64,000 nucleotides of DNA from Sva-07 sp963728195 (lineage in GTDB: Bacteria; Actinomycetota; Acidimicrobiia; Acidimicrobiales; Ilumatobacteraceae): the NCBI GenBank assembly GCA_963728195.1, contig CAVSIX010000009.1:62001-126000 (forward strand), read 5' to 3'. This document shows, piece by piece, positions 59,229 to 64,000 of this stretch. The notes under the pieces were generated by a model that was given only the letters and a program-made list of their open reading frames with translations, had not been told where the DNA came from and made no database searches. The translations under genes and the position numbers were made by a program. How positions within the stretch are numbered: position 1 is the first letter of the stretch; each line of letters starts with the position of its first letter.

Positions 59229-61037
59229 GTGGCCATCATCCGACCGTCCATCGACCATCTTCCCGACCTCCGCGAACCGCTCGGCGAAGCGGAGCGGGCC
59301 GTCTTCGAGGCGTTCGCCGCACTCCCTGACGAGTGGACCGTCTACGTCCGACCACGGCTCGGTCAGGACGTCCCGGACCTCGTGCTCGTCCACGACGTCC
59401 GCGGCGTGATCACCGTCGACGTGGTCGACTGGCGCCCGACCGATCATCGTCGTGGCGAGCACGGCGACGTCGACGTCCTCGGACCCGACCGCGTCTGGAG
59501 GCCGAGCGCCGAACAGCCACTCGCAGTCGCCCGGCGCCATCGCAGCACGCTGTACGAGCAGTTCTTCGCATTCCCGGGCGACGCCCGCGACCCCGGTGGC
59601 GCCGTGCGCTCGGTCGTGGTGCTCCCGTGGTGCACGGGCGTCCAAGCCGGGACGCTGCTCGCCTCGGGACTCGGCGACCCCGCCAATGCGGTGCTGGTGT
59701 GGTCAGGCGACGACCTCACCCACCGGTTGCGCTTCCTGGTCGACGGTCCGGGCTCGGCACCCGCCTCGGCGGCGTCGATCACACGACTGCACCGCCAGCT
59801 CGTCGTCGACGGCCCGATGACCGGCACCGCTGCACCGGTGCAGCTCAGCGAGCTGGCCGACCGCATCGCCTCCAACCCCGACCGGACGCGCATCAGAGGC
59901 GTCGCCGGCACTGCGGGGAGCGGCAAGTCGTTCGCGCTCACTGCGCGCGCTGCGCGCCTCGCCGCCGATGACCGCAACGTGCTCGTGCTGTGCTTCAACC
60001 TCACGCTCGCGAGCCGTCTTCGCCAACTGGTCGTCGAGCGGTGCGCCGAGTACGGCGCCAATCCCGCTCGCGTGACCTGCACCAGTTTCCACACGTTCTG
60101 TTCGCGAGTGGTCGACGATGCGGCGCAGGCGGGCATCGCCGTCGACGAACCCGGTCGCGGCACGTGGCCCGTGAAGACCGTCCTCAAGACCCGCGCCGTG
60201 TTCGAGGCGGGCCACGAGCACCGGTTCGACGCCGTCCTCGTGGACGAGGGGCAGGACTTCACGGTCGACTGGTGGAACCTGCTGCGCGAGCACGTCGTGC
60301 GTCCCGACGGCGAGATGATGCTCGTCGCCGATTCGACGCTCGATCTGTACGGCCAGTCGACGTGGAGCGATCCCGCCGCCGTCGCCGCAGGTGGGTTCAC
60401 CGATCCCTGGATCCGTATGACCAGCTCGTACCGGATGGCGCCCGACCTGGTTCGCTCGACCAACGAGTTCGCCAGATCGTTCGTCGACGCCGACGCCGTG
60501 GTGCCCGAGATCGCGGACGACCAGGCGAGCGTGGTCGGACAGGTGTCGTCGGCGGTTCGATCGTGGCGAAACGCCGTGCGTGTCTCCGAGCTCGGTGTCG
60601 ACGTGGGGCGAGAGGTCGTCCGGCTGCTGCGCGAACATCCCGAACTCGCCCCTCGCGACATCGTGTACCTCTGCGAGTACCACCACGACGGACTGGCGGC
60701 GGCACGAGAGATCGAGGCCGCCGGGTATCCCGTTCACCACGTCTACAGCCGCGACCCCGACGAACGTCATCGCAGCAAGGGCCGGTTCTGGCCCGGTGCC
60801 GATGCGGTCAAGGGCTGCACCGTCCACAGTTTCAAGGGGTGGGAGAGCCCGGCGGTCGTCGTCGGCGTGGCGATGGAGGAACGCTCGCGTCGTCTGGCCT
60901 ATGCGTCGATGACGCGTGTGACGTCGACGATCGCCGGCTGCGACACGTCGTATCTCGTGGTGGTCAACGCCGATCCGCGCATGGCGGACTTCCAGCCGAC
61001 GTTCGAATTGGGCGCGGCGCTGGTGCTCGAGTCCTGA
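59229..61037 (+). CDS. NERD-domain and UvrD-like helicase protein
   Basis: A 602-residue protein. The N-terminal region resembles a NERD nuclease domain (GEAERAVFEAFAALPDEW, PDLVLVHDVRGVITVDVVDW), but where active members have ExK the sequence has DVV, so cleavage may be lost. The SF1 helicase core follows: Walker A GTAGSGKSF near residue 230, VLCFNLTLASRLRQL, motif II DAVLVDEGQDF, SSYRMAPDLVRSTNEF and VHSFKGWE. Stand-alone NERD-helicases are found in repair and in some phage defence settings. GGAG lies 8 nt before the GTG. Its placement beside a tRNA and a deleted P450 suggests a variable locus. Confidence 0.75.
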   Translation: MAIIRPSIDHLPDLREPLGEAERAVFEAFAALPDEWTVYVRPRLGQDVPDLVLVHDVRGVITVDVVDWRPTDHRRGEHGDVDVLGPDRVWRPSAEQPLAVARRHRSTLYEQFFAFPGDARDPGGAVRSVVVLPWCTGVQAGTLLASGLGDPANAVLVWSGDDLTHRLRFLVDGPGSAPASAASITRLHRQLVVDGPMTGTAAPVQLSELADRIASNPDRTRIRGVAGTAGSGKSFALTARAARLAADDRNVLVLCFNLTLASRLRQLVVERCAEYGANPARVTCTSFHTFCSRVVDDAAQAGIAVDEPGRGTWPVKTVLKTRAVFEAGHEHRFDAVLVDEGQDFTVDWWNLLREHVVRPDGEMMLVADSTLDLYGQSTWSDPAAVAAGGFTDPWIRMTSSYRMAPDLVRSTNEFARSFVDADAVVPEIADDQASVVGQVSSAVRSWRNAVRVSELGVDVGREVVRLLREHPELAPRDIVYLCEYHHDGLAAAREIEAAGYPVHHVYSRDPDERHRSKGRFWPGADAVKGCTVHSFKGWESPAVVVGVAMEERSRRLAYASMTRVTSTIAGCDTSYLVVVNADPRMADFQPTFELGAALVLES

Positions 61038-61042
61038 GGGAG

Positions 61043-61048
61043 TACCGT
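61043..61048 (+). promoter_or_regulatory. -10 element TACCGT of the MazG-like gene
   Basis: TACCGT is followed by 8 nt and GTG 61057. Confidence 0.5.
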
Positions 61049-61056
61049 CGCCGGTC

Positions 61057-61335
61057 GTGGACTTCGCCGAGCTGCAGGACGTGATCGAACGCACCTACGG
61101 CGACCGCGACCGCGAGCGTGGCGTGTCGGCCACCGTTGCCTGGCTCACCGAGGAGATCGGCGAGCTGGCTCAGGCGGTGCGCAAGGGCACGCACGAACAG
61201 CGTGTGCACGAGTTCGGCGACGTCGTTGCCTGGGTGGCGACGCTCGCCAACCAGCAGGGCGTCGACCTCAACGAAGCCGTCGAGCGCTATGCGACCGGCT
61301 GCCCCAAATGCCACTCCATCCCCTGTACCTGCTGA
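61057..61335 (+). CDS. MazG-like nucleotide pyrophosphohydrolase
   Basis: A 92-residue all-alpha NTP pyrophosphohydrolase. Metal-binding acids are in WLTEEIGELAQAV (EExxE) and HEFGDVVAWVATLA (ExxD). A Cys-rich end CPKCHSIPCTC may bind zinc. It could clean up modified or excess dNTPs. It is 19 nt after the helicase gene but has its own -10. Confidence 0.82.
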   Translation: MDFAELQDVIERTYGDRDRERGVSATVAWLTEEIGELAQAVRKGTHEQRVHEFGDVVAWVATLANQQGVDLNEAVERYATGCPKCHSIPCTC

Positions 61336-61481
61336 CCCCGTCAGAACGGCCGCGCCGCTCCAGCCAGGTATCCGTCAGTGAAGCGTCAGCCCGTCGCAAC
61401 GCCCGCCGAGCTCCAGCCAGAAAAGAATTCGGTTCCTGAGTTGGGATCAGGATCGGTGAGGACAAGGAAGCGCTGAGAGAA

Positions 61482-61511
61482 GCTGCCCCGGGGCAGCGAC
61501 CGAAGTCGCTG
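61482..61511. terminator. palindrome and hairpin downstream of asd
   Basis: GCTGCCCCGGGGCAGC (61482-61497) is a perfect palindrome, followed by CAGCGAC-CGAA-GTCGCTG (61494-61511). They lie 7 nt beyond the asd stop. The 182-bp gap 61336-61517 holds nothing else I recognise. Confidence 0.55.
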
Positions 61512-61517
61512 ACGCCG

Positions 61518-62558
61518 TCATCGCCGAGCCTGGACCAACTCAGCGATTTGGATGGCGTTGAGGGCGGCACCCTTGCGCAGGTTGTCGTTGCTGACGAACA
61601 TCGCGAGCCCGCGGCCGCCCGGAGCGCCTTCGTCGACGCGGAGCCGGCCGACGTAGCACGGGTCCTGGCCGGCGGCTTCGAGCGGTGTCGGCACGTCGGA
61701 CAGCACGACGCCGTCGGCGTTCCGTAGGAGCTCGGTGGCTCGCTCGACCGAGATCGGCCGGTCGAACTCGGCATTGATCGACAGCGAATGGCCGGTGAAC
61801 ACCGGCACGCGTACGCACGTGCCCGACACGAGCAGGTCGGCGATGTCGAGGATCTTGCGGCTCTCGTTGCGCAGCTTCTGTTCCTCGTCGGTCTCGAACG
61901 ACCCGTCGTCGACGATCGAGCCGGCCATCGGCAGCACATTGAACGCGATCGGCTTGACGAACTTGATCGGCGCCGGGAAGTCGACGGCGGCGCCGTCGTG
62001 AGTCAGCTCGGCCGCCCGGTCGACGACCTCGCGGACCTGCTTGTCGAGTTCATCGACGCCGGCGAGACCGCCGCCGGACACCGCCTGGTACGTGGAGACG
62101 ACCAGCCGGGTGAGTCGAGCCTCGTCGTGGAGGGGCTTGAGCACGGGCATGAAGGCCATCGTCGTGCAGTTCGGGTTGGCGATGATGCCCTTGGGCGCGT
62201 CGGCGGCGAGGTGCCCGTTGACCTCGGCCACGATCAAGGGCACGTCGGGATCCATGCGGAACGCCGACGAATTGTCGATCACGATGGCGCCGGCGTCGGC
62301 GAATTTCGGGGCGAACGCCTTCGACGATGTGGCCCCCGCGGAGAACAGTGCGATGTCGAGCCCGCTCGGGTCGGCGGTCTCGGCGTCTTCGACGATCACG
62401 TCGTTGCCCTTCCACGGCAGCGTGGTACCGGCCGACCGGGCGGATGCGAAATACCGCATCTCGGCGACCGGGAAGTTGCGTTCGTCGAGCAGGCGGCGCA
62501 TGACGCTGCCGACCTGACCTGTTGCTCCGACGACACCGACGCGAAGTGCTGCAGACAT
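61518..62558 (-). CDS. asd: Aspartate-semialdehyde dehydrogenase
   Basis: A 346-residue NADPH enzyme that makes aspartate semialdehyde for lysine, threonine, methionine and diaminopimelate. The Rossmann motif is VGVVGATGQVGSVM near residue 7; FSAGATSSKAFAPKF, the catalytic Cys in IANPNCTTMAF near residue 130, VSTYQAVSGGGLAGVDEL and the His in TGHSLSINAEF follow. ATG 62558 has TATCGT (62571-62566) 7 nt upstream on the minus strand. Confidence 0.95.
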   Translation of the reverse strand: MSAALRVGVVGATGQVGSVMRRLLDERNFPVAEMRYFASARSAGTTLPWKGNDVIVEDAETADPSGLDIALFSAGATSSKAFAPKFADAGAIVIDNSSAFRMDPDVPLIVAEVNGHLAADAPKGIIANPNCTTMAFMPVLKPLHDEARLTRLVVSTYQAVSGGGLAGVDELDKQVREVVDRAAELTHDGAAVDFPAPIKFVKPIAFNVLPMAGSIVDDGSFETDEEQKLRNESRKILDIADLLVSGTCVRVPVFTGHSLSINAEFDRPISVERATELLRNADGVVLSDVPTPLEAAGQDPCYVGRLRVDEGAPGGRGLAMFVSNDNLRKGAALNAIQIAELVQARR

Positions 62559-62565
62559 GTCCGGA

Positions 62566-62571
62566 ACGATA
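62566..62571 (-). promoter_or_regulatory. -10 element TATCGT of leaderless asd
   Basis: On the minus strand TATCGT is followed by 7 nt and ATG 62558. Confidence 0.55.
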
Positions 62572-62659
62572 ACGGTCGTCGTCGGCGCACCCGGCGCGAG
62601 TTCTGCGCCTCGTGTGACGCGCTGCGTGGATCGCCGACGGCTCTGGCACAATCATCGTC

Positions 62660-63499
62660 ATGCGTCGCCGCCCCCAACTCGTGCCCTGGAAGGCGGCCGG
62701 TCGCACCAGCGAACAACAGGTGAGCGGCGACGACGTCGTGCGCACCACGGGCTGGGTGTTCAACAACGAGACGGGCAGCGAGCTGACGCTCGAGCAGTTC
62801 GTCGCCACCGGCGACTCCGAGGTACCGGCGTATCTGACGGTGTTCGGGCTGCGTGCCCCCGACGCCGACGGCCGCACCCCCGATCAGAAGACGCTCGTCG
62901 AGATCGGCTCGGGCATCGGCCGGATGACCTGTGCCTTCACGCGCGAGTACGCCTCGGTGGTCGCGTGCGATCTCGACGCCGGCTTCCTCGAACGCTGCAT
63001 CGAGACCGTCGGGCAGTTCGGCAAGGTCGACCGGCTGCGCACCAGCCACGTCATCGACGGCCACACGCTCGACCTGCCCCCGAACTCCACTGACGTGGCG
63101 TTCAGTTACATCACGCTCCAGCACTGCGACCCCGACGATGCGCTCGAGCTCACGTCCGAGGCGGTGCGCATCACGCGGCCTGGCGGCAGGGTGGCGCTCA
63201 ACTATCGGGCGCGGAGCGCTCAGGACATCGTGTTGCTGCCGGTCGGTGCGCTGGCCCGGGGATTGTTCCGGATCCCTCGTTTCGGGCCGTGGCTCTCGCA
63301 GCGTCGCCTGGCTGCCCGCCTTGGTTGGCAGGCGAACCGGCTGCAACCCGACGAACTGATCGGTCCGCTGTCACCGCTGCTCACCGACATCGAGATCTGG
63401 CGCAACCCCAAGAGCAAGATCACGGGCCACGGCGCAGTCAGCAAGGAGTTCGACGGGATCAACCCGCACCACTACTGGCTGCTCGCGACGGTGCGCTGA
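62660..63499 (+). CDS. class I SAM-dependent methyltransferase
   Basis: A 279-residue protein. Motif I is LVEIGSGIGRMTCAFTREY near residue 80, then VVACDLDAGFLE, STDVAFSYITLQHCDPDDALE and RPGGRVALNYRA. The C-terminal 80 residues contain a possible membrane-facing helix (LPVGALARGLFRI) and an end like NPHHYWLLATVR. Target of methylation is unknown. CACAAT lies 7 nt before the ATG. Its end overlaps the convergent CBS gene by 28 bp. Confidence 0.8.
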   Translation: MRRRPQLVPWKAAGRTSEQQVSGDDVVRTTGWVFNNETGSELTLEQFVATGDSEVPAYLTVFGLRAPDADGRTPDQKTLVEIGSGIGRMTCAFTREYASVVACDLDAGFLERCIETVGQFGKVDRLRTSHVIDGHTLDLPPNSTDVAFSYITLQHCDPDDALELTSEAVRITRPGGRVALNYRARSAQDIVLLPVGALARGLFRIPRFGPWLSQRRLAARLGWQANRLQPDELIGPLSPLLTDIEIWRNPKSKITGHGAVSKEFDGINPHHYWLLATVR

Positions 63500-64000
63500 T
63501 CGTCGGGCGGGGCGATCGGCCGCAGGGCGACCTGGGTGATCCGGTGGCGTCCGGCCGTGCGGATCGTGATCTGCCATCCGTCGACGTCGATCGTCTCGCC
63601 GGGCCTCGGGAACCGGTTCATGACGTCGAGCACCAATCCGGCGATCGTCGTGTAGTCGCCGTCGGGGAGGTCGACGTCGAGGTCGACGAGATCGTGGACC
63701 GGATAGGTGCCGGGAAGCACGATCGTGCCGTCGATCTCGCGCACGACGGTGGCGGCATCGGGGTCGGTCTCGTCCCAGATCTCCCCGACGAGTTCCTCGA
63801 CGAGGTCCTCGACGGTGACGATGCCGAGCGCGCGCCCGTATTCGTCGATGACCACGGCCATCTGTGTGCGTCGCGCCTGGAACTCACGCAGCGCCGTCAG
63901 GACCCGCGCTGCGTCCGGGAACGCCGGGATGTCCCACATCACCGAGGTGACCGGCTCGTCGTCGCGATCGAGGAGGCTGCGCAGGCGAACCATCCCGACC
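63472..64000 (-). CDS. CorC/HlyC-type CBS-domain protein (C-terminal part)
   Basis: The gene runs off the right end; 175 codons are visible. The sequence has the end of a CBS pair (AARVLTALREFQARRTQMAVVIDEYGRALGIVTVEDLVEELVGEI in pieces) and a CorC_HlyC transporter-associated domain (LPGTYPVHDLVDLDVDLP, TTIAGLVLDVMNRFPRPGE, ITIRTAGRHRITQV). Complete proteins carry an N-terminal DUF21/CNNM membrane domain and act in magnesium or cobalt efflux. The start lies outside the window. Confidence 0.85.
   Translation of the reverse strand, partial: VGMVRLRSLLDRDDEPVTSVMWDIPAFPDAARVLTALREFQARRTQMAVVIDEYGRALGIVTVEDLVEELVGEIWDETDPDAATVVREIDGTIVLPGTYPVHDLVDLDVDLPDGDYTTIAGLVLDVMNRFPRPGETIDVDGWQITIRTAGRHRITQVALRPIAPPDDQRTVASSQ

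Noticed and set aside
61336..61517. additional small gene between the MazG-like gene and asd
   Set aside because: No start with a ribosome site or -10 was found; only the palindrome and hairpin near the asd end are supported.

Overview
The window is high-GC DNA from a free-living aerobic actinobacterium. The markers are a WhiB protein, ClpS next to a DUF2017 protein, a paired ArsA/Get3-like ATPase module, a GlnR-like regulator beside two glutamine synthetases, an MT0933-type small protein, and many leaderless transcripts (TANNNT, then 6-9 nt, then ATG/GTG). The gene set fits the Acidimicrobiia (Ilumatobacter-like) best, but that placement is inference. Genes are tightly packed, with many 4-bp ATGA/GTGA overlaps. 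There is no prophage, IS element, CRISPR array or rRNA operon.

Layout. 1-4.7 kb: minus-strand Tad/Flp pilus operon (prepilin peptidase, SAF-domain CpaB, TadZ-like, TadA/CpaF, TadB, start of TadC). 4.9-5.7 kb: clpS and DUF2017. 5.8-15.5 kb: terminal oxidase region with ctaB, then three membrane proteins resembling oxidase subunits I, III and IV, then the genuine caa3 oxidase ctaC-ctaD-ctaE-ctaF and ctaG. 15.5-19.5 kb: serS, pdxH and a two-component system. 19.5-31.3 kb: poly-gamma-glutamate hydrolase-like gene, orn, quinone oxidoreductase, glycosyltransferase, an unknown small protein, whiB, TlpA/CcdA pair, acetyl-CoA hydrolase/transferase, NUDT19-like Nudix, Mrp, SufR-like regulator, IscA/ErpA, thioredoxin-like lipoprotein. 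31.4-36.1 kb: ridA, a frameshifted tag, a 51-residue membrane protein, an amino-acid decarboxylase, an 8-oxoguanine-deaminase-like enzyme and an SGNH lipoprotein.

36.2-39.4 kb: nitrogen assimilation cluster glnII-glnA-glnR-like. 39.6-42.1 kb: penicillin-acylase-family lipoprotein. 42.2-48.5 kb: nadE and a zinc regulon (zur, znuB, znuA, znuC, YibE/F protein) around a recognisable Zur box. 48.5-51.2 kb: Nudix, dut, DUF2817 peptidase, MT0933-like protein. 51.3-54.3 kb: selA-selB. 54.3-58.3 kb: nfeD divergent from two ArsA-like ATPases and a receiver protein. 58.3-61.3 kb: tRNA-Pro(CGG), a cytochrome P450 remnant, a small membrane protein, a NERD/UvrD-type helicase and a MazG-like protein. 61.5-64 kb: asd, a methyltransferase and the C-terminal part of a CorC/HlyC-type CBS protein.

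The most unusual feature is the cluster at 6877-10267, just upstream of and overlapping the real oxidase operon. Its subunit I homologue aligns well with the downstream CtaD but has lost all six histidine ligands for the hemes and CuB. The neighbouring subunit III-like and IV-like proteins are also degenerate, so this looks like a metal-free pseudo-oxidase. Other points worth following up are a four-unit, 11-bp-phased operator upstream of glnII, a 55-nt hairpin present twice in opposite orientations, a perfect hairpin covering a start codon, the frameshifted tag, the internally deleted P450 beside a tRNA, and divergent gene pairs that share a -10 element or start only 2 bp apart.
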